DNA of 39,725 bases from Acidobacteria bacterium 28-1. Its GTDB lineage: Bacteria; Acidobacteriota; Blastocatellia; Pyrinomonadales; Pyrinomonadaceae. The translations under genes and the position numbers were made by a program. The notes below the pieces were generated by a model, which had not been told where the DNA came from, made no database searches, and was given only the letters and a program-made list of their open reading frames with translations. Positions 1-8,473 of this stretch are shown here, one piece after another (positions within the stretch are counted from its first letter, which is position 1; each line of letters begins with the position of its first letter). Location of the stretch: the NCBI GenBank assembly GCA_002050365.1, contig MWYZ01000032.1, positions 1 to 39,725 on the forward strand, written 5' to 3'.

Positions 1-62
1 ATAACCGGGTAATCGTTTCTTGTCTTATCGATAAACTTATATCGTTCTATGAACCTCTGCCG
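1..62 (-). CDS. IS3-family transposase OrfB, N-terminal codons only (partial)
   Basis: The minus strand from about 62 to 1 reads RQRFIERYKFIDKTRNDYPV in the -1 frame relative to orfA. That is the characteristic start of the IS3 OrfB (HTH_21 plus rve integrase) region, which usually has KYxFIxxH followed by YPV. The DDE catalytic core would lie beyond base 1. Expression would depend on the A6G frameshift site at 77-83. Only about 20 codons are visible. Confidence 0.7.
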
Positions 63-298
63 AAGATAAGCGCCGCCTTTTTTAGGATTTCATTCTCCAT
101 CTCGAGTTCCCGCAACTGTTTTTTAAGCCTTAGATTCTCTTTTTCCAAATCTGAACCGGACTCGATTTTCAACTTCTTCCACTTATGCAGCTGGCTTTCG
201 CCAACGCCCAATTCTCTGGACAAGCTCGCCACCGATTGACCGTCTAAAATCTTTCTAACCGCTTGTTGTTTGAATTCTTCATCATATTTTCGCATCAT
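47..298 (-). CDS. IS3-family transposase OrfA (HTH protein)
   Basis: This 83 aa protein is the DNA-binding half of an IS3-type transposase. Residues about 1-45 form a helix-turn-helix of the transposase-8 type (KYDEEFKQQAV start, SVASLSRELGVGESQLHKW). Residues about 50-75 form a leucine-zipper coiled coil ending ENEILKKAA, the usual OrfA C-terminus. The ORF stops just as OrfB begins in the -1 frame, the normal IS3 arrangement in which a frameshift makes OrfAB. It lies just inside the IS end near 344. Family assignment is secure from the motifs; the subgroup (IS3/IS150-like) is inferred. Confidence 0.9.
   Translation of the reverse strand: MMRKYDEEFKQQAVRKILDGQSVASLSRELGVGESQLHKWKKLKIESGSDLEKENLRLKKQLRELEMENEILKKAALIFGRGS
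77..83 (-). promoter_or_regulatory. A6G slippery heptamer for programmed -1 frameshift
   Basis: On the minus strand the sequence reads A-AAA-AAG in the orfA zero frame (codons for Lys-Lys). This is the classic IS3/IS911 slippery heptamer. Moving back one base enters the frame of orfB, which is open from here to the window edge. Confidence 0.8.
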
Positions 299-344
299 CT
301 CATTTTACAGAGAGTTTCGTGTCCGGTTAAATTAGACCACCTCA

Positions 345-624
345 CTGCAATACCTTTAATCTCCGAACTATTGGAAAGTGGGTTTAGGCGAAACTCTTTT
401 AATGCTAGATTCAGGTGCCTTTGACTAAGAATTGCAGTTACCAATTGAGAATTCACCTCGCTCAATTTGAAAAGGAGTTGACTTCTCTTTTGCAATGCAT
501 CCATCCTTCGAACACGCCTTTGATTTTCCAAACTAAAGAAGAGGCTAATGATCGAGACTAATGTGGCAATAAGTGATAGCCAGAATGCCAGAGGCTGTGA
601 AACTAAAATTTCTTTAGGGTTCAT
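345..624 (-). pseudogene. Small membrane protein truncated by the IS
   Basis: From the ATG at 622-624 the frame reads MNPKEILVSQ, one hydrophobic helix (about residues 11-30, LAFWLSLIATLVSIISLFF) and a basic, helical cytoplasmic tail. The frame crosses the IS end near 344 and its last 15 or so residues, up to the stop at 295, are encoded by the IS terminal sequence. The native C-terminus is therefore lost. An upstream GTG at 660 is also in frame, but a TATAAT box at 666-671 would put transcription start at about that codon, favouring the ATG. The family is not recognised. It may still be expressed as a truncated product. Confidence 0.55.
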
Positions 625-665
625 GTAGTCATTAATATCCTTTTGTTTGCAACCTAGCACTTTGT

Positions 666-671
666 ATTATA
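666..671 (-). promoter_or_regulatory. Candidate -10 box (TATAAT)
   Basis: A perfect TATAAT lies on the minus strand about 42 nt upstream of the ATG at 622-624. No good -35 hexamer is seen at 16-18 nt, so this is a weak call. Confidence 0.35.
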
Positions 672-788
672 CGGAAATCTTTATAATCCAAATTAAAAGT
701 TAAGTCAACAATTAATTAGACTTCTTTGATTTTTACCTTAATTCGCCGGTCAAAATACAATTTCGCATAACAAATTACCGCGAATTAA

Positions 789-827
789 AAAACATACCGA
801 AACTATTTATAAGCACCGGTATGTTTT
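789..827 (-). terminator. Intrinsic terminator after the GATase-like gene
   Basis: An 11-bp perfect inverted repeat (789-799 with 817-827, AAAACATACCG / CGGTATGTTTT) encloses a 17-nt loop. On the minus strand it is followed by a T-rich run. It starts about 30 nt beyond the stop of the gene ending at 856, which suits a rho-independent terminator. Confidence 0.6.
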
Positions 828-855
828 GGATTGAGCGTTAAACTTTTGTTAAAAA

Positions 856-1773
856 TTATTTATGCGTTAGAGCCAATTTCAAAAAATTCTCAAATAAAAT
901 TCTTCCGTCGCGCGATTCGTTCGGGTGTTCCCATCGCGTTGGATTTTTCGACCAGTCTTCAAACGATTTTTCGAGGTGAAATTGGACGGTATAAATCAAT
1001 TGTCCGCCGCTTCGTTTGACCATCATTTGATTTTTGCAGAGATAAGCCGTTGCTAATTGATGAAAGCCTTTGGGAATGCCTTCGACCTGCAAACCGTGAT
1101 TTTGCCAGACGCGCAGAATGTCGTCTTCCAAAGTATAATCTTGCCAAATGCCGCTTTCCACATCTGCCGCGCCGGCGAAAATCGGGTCGGTTCGGTCGGT
1201 GATTTTGATGAAACGATATTGGTATTCAACGATGCGGTCGGTGCGCTTTTCGGAAGCGTCGAGATTGTCCAAAGTGGTTAATCTGCCGCCGAAGCTCATT
1301 CCGATAAGTTGGTGCGCACCGCAAATTCCGAGAACGGGAATTTTTGTCCGCTTAATATATCGTTCAAATTTTTTGAGTTGTTCAGGATTGTAATAATCGA
1401 AATCCGAAAGCGTTCCGCTCATCACAATCGCGTCCGGGTTGAAGCTCGCCGCCGCTTCGCCGACTTCTGACAAATGCACGGTTAGGGTTTTCGGATTTTG
1501 GACGAGCCGCAAAACGTTCTTGGCGATGTTATCGCACGCCAATCCGGAAATTTTACGCTCAAATTTTAACTTGCTTTCCTTCGTGCCGTTCCATTCTTTC
1601 CGCGCCAAATCTGAAAGGTCATCCTCGTAACGCAGCAAATTATTGACAATTAAAACCTTTGCGTGTTCGATTTTCTTTTCAATCGGCTCGTAGCGGCAAA
1701 AGGCGCGATTATTGAACGGAAACGGAAGCGTTTCGGATTTTAGAACGGCTGGTGTGGAATCAAACATAAACAA
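856..1773 (-). CDS. Class I glutamine amidotransferase-like protein
   Basis: The 305 aa protein has a GATase1 fold. The nucleophile elbow is GICGAHQ with Cys151, and the His-Glu pair lies in QFHLEKS (His266, Glu268), so the catalytic triad looks complete. Such domains release ammonia from glutamine or act as gamma-glutamyl hydrolases. There is no fused synthetase domain and no neighbouring synthetase, so the acceptor is unknown. The N-terminal 100 residues are not recognised. The track-longest start is a TTG at 1773 with AGGA 8 nt upstream; an ATG two codons later (1767) is the alternative. It is monocistronic with its own terminator. Confidence 0.7.
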   Translation of the reverse strand: MFMFDSTPAVLKSETLPFPFNNRAFCRYEPIEKKIEHAKVLIVNNLLRYEDDLSDLARKEWNGTKESKLKFERKISGLACDNIAKNVLRLVQNPKTLTVHLSEVGEAAASFNPDAIVMSGTLSDFDYYNPEQLKKFERYIKRTKIPVLGICGAHQLIGMSFGGRLTTLDNLDASEKRTDRIVEYQYRFIKITDRTDPIFAGAADVESGIWQDYTLEDDILRVWQNHGLQVEGIPKGFHQLATAYLCKNQMMVKRSGGQLIYTVQFHLEKSFEDWSKNPTRWEHPNESRDGRILFENFLKLALTHK

Positions 1774-1854
1774 TTAATAGTTCCTAAAAACGTAACATCA
1801 ACTTAGATAGTAATTCTCTTTGTTTAGATGTTCAAGAAAAAAAGAAGTTAAATT

Positions 1855-2477
1855 TTACTTCAGATTCGCGTAATAGCTGCGGCTGCCGACAATCAAATTG
1901 TCTTTAACCGCGAGTATTGAGCAAATCAGCATAGCGAAACGATTGTTGTTGGAAACAGTTTCTTTGGCGATTTTTACATTTTTATTTTCCGTCAGCGAAT
2001 TCAGTTCGACTTTTGTTTTGTGCTTTGTTTAAATTCCGGCATCAGCGAACCCGCGCCGATTTCTTCTATTTCAAGGCGAATTTCCTTTATCAAACTCGAA
2101 CGCATACGCCCTTTAACCGATGCCGTTTTATCTTCCGCTGCCTTTTCGACAAGTAATAAAATTTTCTGCCAAGCCGATTCTAATTCGTCGGCGAGAGTCG
2201 AGATTTTTGTAATGTCATACGGCACGGCGACCGCCTGACAGCCGATGCGAGCGAAAATCTGCAAATATCTGGCAGTTGATAAATCAGGACACGAAAAGCG
2301 TTGGTTGCCGACTTTTAGCTCAACGCCGAGAAGCGTGTGCTGAATTATCGCTCGATTTTCACGCTGGGCGATTTCCAACCGATGAGCGCGTGTGCGCTGC
2401 GTCCGAACTTTGCAGCGATAAATTTCGGGAAGCCATTCAGCATTCAACTTTTCTCGAATGTCGGTTGCGATATCCAT
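1855..2477 (-). pseudogene. Hypothetical protein with a -1 frameshift near its 3' end
   Basis: The first part (2477 to 2001) encodes 158 aa (MDIATDIREKL start) with a mixed alpha/beta look, a PDLSTARYLQIFARIG segment and a charged helical C-terminus. It stops soon after an A-rich run (AAAACAAAAG) near 2010. In the -1 frame coding-like sequence continues without a stop for about 50 more codons, from VELNSLTENKN to SRSYYANLK, ending at a TAA at 1855-1857. The simplest reading is one gene of about 208 residues broken by a one-base indel, or a slippage event or sequencing error. The family is not recognised. Confidence 0.5.
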
Positions 2478-2512
2478 ATTACAAAAAACGATACACAGAA
2501 TAGCATAGAAGA

Positions 2513-2595
2513 AATTTACAGGGATAACAGGATGGATCGGGATAAACCAATTTATTTCTTATCCCTGTTTAATCAACCTGTTATCCCTGTAAATT
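2513..2595. repeat. Long inverted repeat (19-bp arms) at the 3' end of nuoN
   Basis: The perfect arms 2513-2531 and 2577-2595 (AATTTACAGGGATAACAGG and its complement) enclose about 45 nt that hold a second, inner inverted repeat (GGGATAA/TTATCCC). The right arm overlaps the nuoN stop codon, so the element sits exactly where the operon transcript should end. It has no T tract. It looks like a dispersed palindromic repeat and could stabilise or terminate the nuo mRNA. Related wording occurs near 25500 (GTAAATTCGGTTTATCCTGT). Confidence 0.75.
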
Positions 2596-4132
2596 ATTTT
2601 TCTGCTTTTACAGTTATTCTCGCGGGCGATTGTGAAAATCTTTCAATCACGCCGTTGCTGAAAATTCCGAAGTATAAAACTCCAACAATTGTAATTACTA
2701 AAACTGCCGCCAAAGCGGTCGGGATCCGCGGCGCAAACCATTCGTCGGTTCGGTCGCGGAAAAACATTACGACGACGAGGCGCAAATAGTAATAAGCCGA
2801 AATTGCCGTGTTGATGACCGCGACGACGACAAGAAGCGTGAGCATTGCATTGCCGGCTTCGAGCGCGGGACGAAAAACCAAAACCTTGCCCATAAATCCC
2901 GCCGTCAGCGGCAAACCCAGAAGCGAGAGCATAAACAGCGACAGCGCAAAAGCCAAAACAGGCGATTTGAAACCGATGCCGTTGTAATCTTCAAACTCCG
3001 TACGACGGTCATTTTTCTGTCCTAATAAAGCCACAATTGCAAACGCGCCCAAGTTTGTAATGGCATAAGTCAACATATAAAATGCGACCGAAGCAATCGC
3101 CGCATCGCGTTTGTCAGCCGTCGTCGCCATTCCCGCGCCGATAAATCCGACGAGCGCGTAACCAGCGTGAGCGATTGACGAATAAGCCAGCATTCGTTTG
3201 ACATTATTTTGGACAATCGCCGCGATATTGCCGACGGTCATTGTCAAGCCAGCCATCACGGTCAACGCCGTAATCCAGGAATCGTGTAGATAGACGGAAG
3301 CCTGAACGCCCGCAATCAGCGGAAAGCCAAGCACGAACACGCGCACGAACGAAGCAAACGCCGCCGCTTTCGGTCCCGCCGCCATAAATGCGGTAACCGG
3401 TGTTGGCGCGCCTTCGTAAACATCCGGCGTCCAAACGTGAAAGGGGACGGTGGCGACTTTGAAACCGAAACCGATTATCATCATTGCGCCGCCGACTAGT
3501 AGCAGAGCAGGGAAGTTTGGATTAGCAATTCGGAGAGCAATTTCCGTGATGTTCGTCGAACCGGTTGCACCGTAAATCAAAGCCATTCCATAAAGCAAAA
3601 ATGCTGAGGCGAACGAACCGAGAATAAAATACTTCATCGCCGATTCATTCGAACGCAAATCGGATTTTCGCAAGCCAGCCATCACATAAGTGGCGAGCGA
3701 CGAAGTTTCCAAACCCAAAAACAAAACGACTAAATCATTGCCGGAAGCCATAAACATCATTCCGACGGTAGCGAACAAAAGGAGACAATGATATTCGCCG
3801 ACGGGAACGTCTTCGCGTTCAGTCCAGACGGACGAGATCAAAATCGTCATCGCCGTGACTAATAAAAAGACAAACGAAAAGCTAATCCGCAAACTGTCGT
3901 GGGCAATCATTCTGCTCCACGCCGTGAGATATGGAGCATCACCCCACATCAAGCCGAGCAGAATTCCCGAAAAAACGATTCCGATGAGCGATATAATACC
4001 CGTGATATAGCGTTGTTTCGGAACAAAACTGTCGAACAGCATCACTATTATTCCGGTAATTGCCACCATTATTTCGGGTAATATCGCCGAAACGTCTGCG
4101 TTTGGATTGACTAATTCATTTTGTAAAAACAT
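2594..4132 (-). CDS. nuoN: NADH-quinone oxidoreductase subunit N
   Basis: The 512 aa protein is an antiporter-like, proton-pumping membrane subunit of complex I, with about 14 predicted helices. Typical NuoN segments are visible: a core helix region LVVLFLGLETSSLATYVMAGL, PFHVWTPDVYEGAPTPVTAF near residue 240, and VKRMLAYSSIAHAGYALVG near 310. The length is normal for the family. It is the last gene of the operon, 45 nt downstream of nuoM, and its stop codon lies in the inverted repeat at 2513-2595. Confidence 0.95.
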   Translation of the reverse strand: MFLQNELVNPNADVSAILPEIMVAITGIIVMLFDSFVPKQRYITGIISLIGIVFSGILLGLMWGDAPYLTAWSRMIAHDSLRISFSFVFLLVTAMTILISSVWTEREDVPVGEYHCLLLFATVGMMFMASGNDLVVLFLGLETSSLATYVMAGLRKSDLRSNESAMKYFILGSFASAFLLYGMALIYGATGSTNITEIALRIANPNFPALLLVGGAMMIIGFGFKVATVPFHVWTPDVYEGAPTPVTAFMAAGPKAAAFASFVRVFVLGFPLIAGVQASVYLHDSWITALTVMAGLTMTVGNIAAIVQNNVKRMLAYSSIAHAGYALVGFIGAGMATTADKRDAAIASVAFYMLTYAITNLGAFAIVALLGQKNDRRTEFEDYNGIGFKSPVLAFALSLFMLSLLGLPLTAGFMGKVLVFRPALEAGNAMLTLLVVVAVINTAISAYYYLRLVVVMFFRDRTDEWFAPRIPTALAAVLVITIVGVLYFGIFSNGVIERFSQSPARITVKAEK

Positions 4133-4177
4133 ATCAAAAACAATCTTGTAATTTAAGAAATTCTCTTTCGCGCCGCC

Positions 4178-5782
4178 TTAGTAATGCGCTGCCTCTGATT
4201 TTATTTCCGCCTTCACGACGCTGCCGCCCGCTTGATTGTTCAATCTTTGTTCGATAGCGACAACTGATTCCTTCGACCGATTCAAAAACGGCGCGGGATA
4301 AACGCCCATATAAATCATCAGAAAAAGCAGCGGAGCAATTAAACCGATTTCGCGCCAGCTTAAATCAGCCAAACCTTTATTTTTCGGATTGGTAACTTTT
4401 CCGAAGAAAACCCTCTGCACCATCCACAACATATAAACCGCCGCGAAAATTACGCCCGTTCCTGCAAACAGCGTGGCAATATAATTCATATTCCAACCGT
4501 TTATCGTTGCGAGCGCGTTTGAATTCCACATTCCAAGCATCGTCAGAAACTCACCGACAAAGCCGTTCAGAAACGGCAGACCGATTGAAGCCATCGTGGT
4601 AAAAACGAAAATCGTCGCATAAATCGGCATCACGTTTGATAAACCGCCGAAATCGGAAATCGCTCGCGTGTGCCGCCGTTCGTAAATAAATCCGACGAGC
4701 AGAAACAACGCGCCGGTCGTTACGCCGTGATTGAGCATTTGATATAACGCGCCCTGCATTCCCATCTCGGTGAAGGAAAACATTCCCAAAATGACAAAAC
4801 CCATATGCGCGACCGACGAATAGGCGACCAATCTTTTCACGTCGGGTTGAACCATTGCGACGAGTGCGCCATAGATAATTCCGATAATTGCCAACACGAT
4901 AAACAACCCGGCAAACTCACGCGATGCTTCGGGAAAAAGCGTGAAATTAAAACGCATTAAACCGTAAGTTCCCATTTTCAACATTACGGCGGCGAGGATA
5001 ACCGAACCGGCAGTCGGTGCTTCGGTGTGCGCGTCGGGCAGCCAAGTGTGAAACGGAAAAAGCGGAACTTTGATAGCAAAAGCCAAAGCAAACGCAAAGA
5101 AAAGAAGCGTTCCCGTTTGTGCCGTTAAGACGAGATTTCCCGTCTGCATCGAATTTAAAAGCGTTACATAATCGAATGAGCCAACGCCCATTGCCGTCGC
5201 GTGCAGATAATACAAAGCGATGATTGCCGCCAGCATCAGTAAACTGCCGAGTGCCGTGTAAATAAAAAACTTGACCGCCGCGTAAACGCGATTTTCGCCA
5301 CCCCAAATTCCGATGAGAAAAAACATCGGAACTAATGAAGCTTCAAAGAAAAGATAAAAGACAAGCAAATCTAAGGAGACAAAAACGCCGAGCATCGCGC
5401 TTTCCAAAAGCAGCAGAAAAATGTAAAAAGCGGCGTGACGTTTTTCAACCGCGTGCCAAGTCGAGAGAATCGCAATTGGCATTATGGACGTCGTCAAAAT
5501 TACCAGCCACATACTCAAACCGTCAACGCCGACGTGATAATTTGTGTTTATTGCCCGAATCCAGGGAACATTTTGCTCGAAGAAAAAACCGCTCGCTGAA
5601 GCCGCGCCCTTGTCTAAAATCAAAAACAGCGACAGCAAAAAATTCAAAATGGTAAAGCCAAGCGTTATCCATTTCAAGCCGCTTTCCTGCTTCCAAAACA
5701 CCGCATGTCCGAGCATCGCCAATGCCCCAACGACGGGCAGCAAAATTAAAATTGTTAATAAATTTTCTCCAATAAAATCCAT
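4178..5782 (-). CDS. nuoM: NADH-quinone oxidoreductase subunit M
   Basis: The 534 aa protein is the second antiporter-like proton-pumping subunit of complex I. Diagnostic segments include YHVGVDGLSMWLVILTT near residue 82, an FYLFFEASLVPMFFLIGIWG helix carrying the conserved Glu, KVPLFPFHTWLPDAHTEAPT near 240, and VKRLVAYSSVAHMGFVILG. Length and helix pattern are normal for NuoM. It starts 5 nt after the stop of the small gene 5788-6075, which separates it from nuoL. Confidence 0.96.
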   Translation of the reverse strand: MDFIGENLLTILILLPVVGALAMLGHAVFWKQESGLKWITLGFTILNFLLSLFLILDKGAASASGFFFEQNVPWIRAINTNYHVGVDGLSMWLVILTTSIMPIAILSTWHAVEKRHAAFYIFLLLLESAMLGVFVSLDLLVFYLFFEASLVPMFFLIGIWGGENRVYAAVKFFIYTALGSLLMLAAIIALYYLHATAMGVGSFDYVTLLNSMQTGNLVLTAQTGTLLFFAFALAFAIKVPLFPFHTWLPDAHTEAPTAGSVILAAVMLKMGTYGLMRFNFTLFPEASREFAGLFIVLAIIGIIYGALVAMVQPDVKRLVAYSSVAHMGFVILGMFSFTEMGMQGALYQMLNHGVTTGALFLLVGFIYERRHTRAISDFGGLSNVMPIYATIFVFTTMASIGLPFLNGFVGEFLTMLGMWNSNALATINGWNMNYIATLFAGTGVIFAAVYMLWMVQRVFFGKVTNPKNKGLADLSWREIGLIAPLLFLMIYMGVYPAPFLNRSKESVVAIEQRLNNQAGGSVVKAEIKSEAAHY

Positions 5783-5787
5783 AAAAG

Positions 5788-6075
5788 TTAGTTTTTCGGT
5801 TGTGTAGTTTCCCAGCCAAAAACATTCGGAGAATGGTCAAGAAATTTATCGCCGTTTTCATTTTCGTAAAATGAAGCCAGCGCATCCTCATCAATCGTCA
5901 CAGATAAATCGTCGTGTAAAATCTGATAATCGTTGAAAGTGCCGTCGCCGCGATAAACGCGAAAAAAGAATTTTTCCGGCGAATTAGTGCGAAGAAGCAT
6001 TCCCTTCGCGCCGCTTGCGCTTGTTTCCTGTAAAATCTTTCCGCCGTTGGTTTTTATCGTTTGACTCGCCATCAT
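5788..6075 (-). CDS. Conserved-looking small hypothetical protein between nuoL and nuoM
   Basis: A 95 aa soluble, acidic protein (MMASQTIKTNGG start). It contains FRVYRGDGTFNDYQILHDD and DEDALASFYENENGDKFLDHSP, with no signal peptide, helix or cysteine. The ATG at 6073-6075 directly follows the nuoL TAA (TAAAATGATG), and a TTG at 6084 would overlap nuoL. The stop lies 5 nt before nuoM. The tight packing implies co-translation with nuoL and nuoM. I do not recognise the family; its position suggests either a complex I accessory role or simple operon hitch-hiking. Confidence 0.65.
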   Translation of the reverse strand: MMASQTIKTNGGKILQETSASGAKGMLLRTNSPEKFFFRVYRGDGTFNDYQILHDDLSVTIDEDALASFYENENGDKFLDHSPNVFGWETTQPKN

Positions 6076-6076
6076 T

Positions 6077-8473
6077 TTAGACAATCAACTTAAATCCGTA
6101 ATAAATAAAATACCCAATGACAATTAACGCGCCGAACAAAATAAATGCCGCGTAACTGCGAACGAAACCGACTTGCACGCCACGCGCTGCCGAGCCGAGC
6201 GCGGCAGTTGCCGAGCCGATACCATTGACGATGCCGTCAATAAATCCTAAATCGAAGCCTTTCCAAAGACCGTTACGCGAAAGATTTGTTATCGGGTCAA
6301 CGATGTAACCGTTGTAAATTTCGTCAATCCGCCATTTGTCTTCGAGAATTTTCGGCATCGCCCGCAGCGGCGTTTTGCCGAACATCAACCAACCGATAAT
6401 AATTCCGCCAGCCGCCAAACCGACCGACAACAGCGCGAGCCAGCGTTCCGTCGCAATTTCTTCGGGCGAATGTGCCGTGTGTTCTTCGGTGTGTTCGCCG
6501 GTTGCATTTGGCGCGGGCGCGGCGGCGTAAAAATGTTTAACTTCTTTTTTCGTTTCTGAATGTGTCGTTGAAGCGGGCGAATGTGAATCGTGTTCGCCCT
6601 TTTTCGCATAAATCACGGGCGCAAGCGTGTGTTCAAACACATTGACATCGCCCGCGCCGAAAATCGAACTCATTGCGTAAGGAACGCCGATTAAACCGCC
6701 GAGTGTCGAGAGAATTGCCAAAACAACTAGCGGCACGGTCATCGTCCAAGGCGATTCGTGTGGGCTGAAGTCCGGTGTGAGTGCGTGATGATGTTCGTCG
6801 TCATTGTCGTGGTCGTCCGCGTGTGCCGCATCGTGTTCGTCTTCATAATGATGCGCCAAAGCGTGAGCGTCGCCGTGCGGCACTTGCGCGTCGTGCGCGT
6901 CGCCGAAAGCAAAAGCGTTTTCTTCCGCCCGCGAAGGCTCGTCAGGATTTACAGCAACCGGCAAATCTTCTCCGTGTCCCCGCGTCCCCGCGTCGCCGTG
7001 TCCGTGTTCGTCGGGCAAAGCCAAATCAAAACGCGATGCGCCGAAAAACGTCATCCACATCATTCGGGTCATATAAACGGCGGTCAGCATTGCCGTAATT
7101 AAACCGACAATCCAGAGAATCGTGTTGACGTGAATGCCGAGAAGCGTCGCGTCCGCCGTCGCGTTCGTCGCGGCAAAAGTTTTATAAAGAATTTCATCTT
7201 TCGAGAAAAAGCCCGCCCAAACCGGAATTCCGCAAATCGCCAACCAACCAGCCATCATTGAGACGAACGTAATTGGCATAAATTTTTTCAGGTTGCCCAT
7301 TCGCCGCATATCCTGTTCGTGGTGCATTCCGTGAATGACCGACCCTGAACCCAAAAAGAGAAGTGCTTTGAAAAAGGCGTGCGTCATCACATGGAAAATC
7401 GCCGCGACGAACGCGCCGACTCCGCAGGCGAGAAACATATAACCGAGTTGCGAAACCGTCGAATAAGCGAGAACTTTTTTGATGTCGTTCTGCGCCAAGC
7501 CAATCGTCGCCGCGAAAATCGCCGTCGCCGCGCCGATAATCGCCACGATAAACATCGCCGTCGGCGCGTTCTGATAAATTCCGTTGCAGCGCACGACCAA
7601 ATAAACTCCCGCCGTAACCATCGTCGCTGCGTGAATCAAAGCCGACACAGGCGTTGGACCAGCCATCGCGTCGGGCAGCCAAGTTAAAAGCGGAATCTGT
7701 GCGGATTTTCCCGTCGCGCCGATGAAAAGAAGAATCGCAATGCTTGTTATTCCACCTGCCACGAGTGCGCCCCAAGTGAACGGGTCAGCCGCCATTGCCG
7801 ACAAGATGTTTATCGAACTCGCTACCTGCACGCCGTCAACCGTCTTGTCGTAAAAAGAAATCGAGCCGGTCATCGAAAAAATAAGAAACACGCCCATCAA
7901 AACGCCCCAATCGCCGATGCGATTCATCACGAATGCTTTCTTCGCGGCGCGTCTCGCTTCGTCGCGTTTGATGTAATAGCCGATAAGCAGATACGAACAC
8001 AAACCAACACCTTCCCAACCGACGAACATCAGCAGAAAATTATCCGCCAAAATGAGCGTCAGCATCGAGAACATAAACAAATTCAAGTAAGCAAAAAAGC
8101 GATAAAAACCTTTATCGCCATGCATATAACCCGTCGCAAAAATATGAATCAGGAAACCGACGAAAGTCACAAAACAAACGTAAATCCCCGAAAGTCTGTC
8201 AACGCCCAAAGCGAAATCAGCGCGAAAACCGCCGACCTGAATCCACGTCCAAATATGGTCGAGAATCGGACGCTCGCCAACTAATGCGCCTTCGTGCGGC
8301 GTGCCGATGCCGAACGCAACCATAAACGCGATGACGGTTGATACGCCAATCATCGAACACGCCACCACACCACTAAAAAGCTCGCTGTTTGCTTTCTTTC
8401 CGAACAGCCAATTGATAACCGCGCCGAGAAGCGGAGCGAAAATTATTAGACTTAAAAAATTGTTTTCAGTCAT
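6077..8473 (-). CDS. nuoL: NADH-quinone oxidoreductase subunit L with His-rich insert
   Basis: The 798 aa protein is the distal proton-pumping subunit of complex I. Core motifs are clear: LILADNFLLMFVGWEGVGLC near residue 140, KSAQIPLLTWLPDAMAGPTP near 256, DIKKVLAYSTVSQLGYMFLA near 330, and a C-terminal amphipathic region ending in a transmembrane helix. The family is usually about 600-650 residues. The excess comes from an insert at about 485-573, very rich in His, Asp and Glu, and a second His-containing stretch at about 620-675. The start overlaps the upstream DUF6438 gene by 8 nt (ATGACTGA), indicating translational coupling. Confidence 0.95.
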   Translation of the reverse strand: MTENNFLSLIIFAPLLGAVINWLFGKKANSELFSGVVACSMIGVSTVIAFMVAFGIGTPHEGALVGERPILDHIWTWIQVGGFRADFALGVDRLSGIYVCFVTFVGFLIHIFATGYMHGDKGFYRFFAYLNLFMFSMLTLILADNFLLMFVGWEGVGLCSYLLIGYYIKRDEARRAAKKAFVMNRIGDWGVLMGVFLIFSMTGSISFYDKTVDGVQVASSINILSAMAADPFTWGALVAGGITSIAILLFIGATGKSAQIPLLTWLPDAMAGPTPVSALIHAATMVTAGVYLVVRCNGIYQNAPTAMFIVAIIGAATAIFAATIGLAQNDIKKVLAYSTVSQLGYMFLACGVGAFVAAIFHVMTHAFFKALLFLGSGSVIHGMHHEQDMRRMGNLKKFMPITFVSMMAGWLAICGIPVWAGFFSKDEILYKTFAATNATADATLLGIHVNTILWIVGLITAMLTAVYMTRMMWMTFFGASRFDLALPDEHGHGDAGTRGHGEDLPVAVNPDEPSRAEENAFAFGDAHDAQVPHGDAHALAHHYEDEHDAAHADDHDNDDEHHHALTPDFSPHESPWTMTVPLVVLAILSTLGGLIGVPYAMSSIFGAGDVNVFEHTLAPVIYAKKGEHDSHSPASTTHSETKKEVKHFYAAAPAPNATGEHTEEHTAHSPEEIATERWLALLSVGLAAGGIIIGWLMFGKTPLRAMPKILEDKWRIDEIYNGYIVDPITNLSRNGLWKGFDLGFIDGIVNGIGSATAALGSAARGVQVGFVRSYAAFILFGALIVIGYFIYYGFKLIV
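6972..7003. repeat. Octamer tandem repeat (4 copies) inside nuoL
   Basis: Four 8-bp units follow each other: CCGTGTCC, CCGCGTCC, CCGCGTCG, CCGTGTCC. The minus strand encodes part of the GHGDAGTRGHGED stretch of the NuoL insert. The unit resembles the intergenic short tandem repeats elsewhere in the window, also in four copies, so the insert may have grown from such a repeat. Confidence 0.7.

Larger units (their letters stand above)
1..344 (-). mobile_element. IS3-family insertion sequence, partial (one end)
   Basis: The element holds a complete orfA and the first codons of orfB, which runs off the window at base 1. The outer end is placed near 344, where the minus strand starts TGAGGTGG and continues to an ACCGGACA-like motif, resembling IS3/IS150 terminal repeats that start with TG. 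The open frame of the neighbouring membrane-protein gene runs into this end and closes inside the element, so the IS has interrupted that gene. The other end and the target-site duplication lie outside the window, so the exact boundary is an estimate. Confidence 0.8.
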
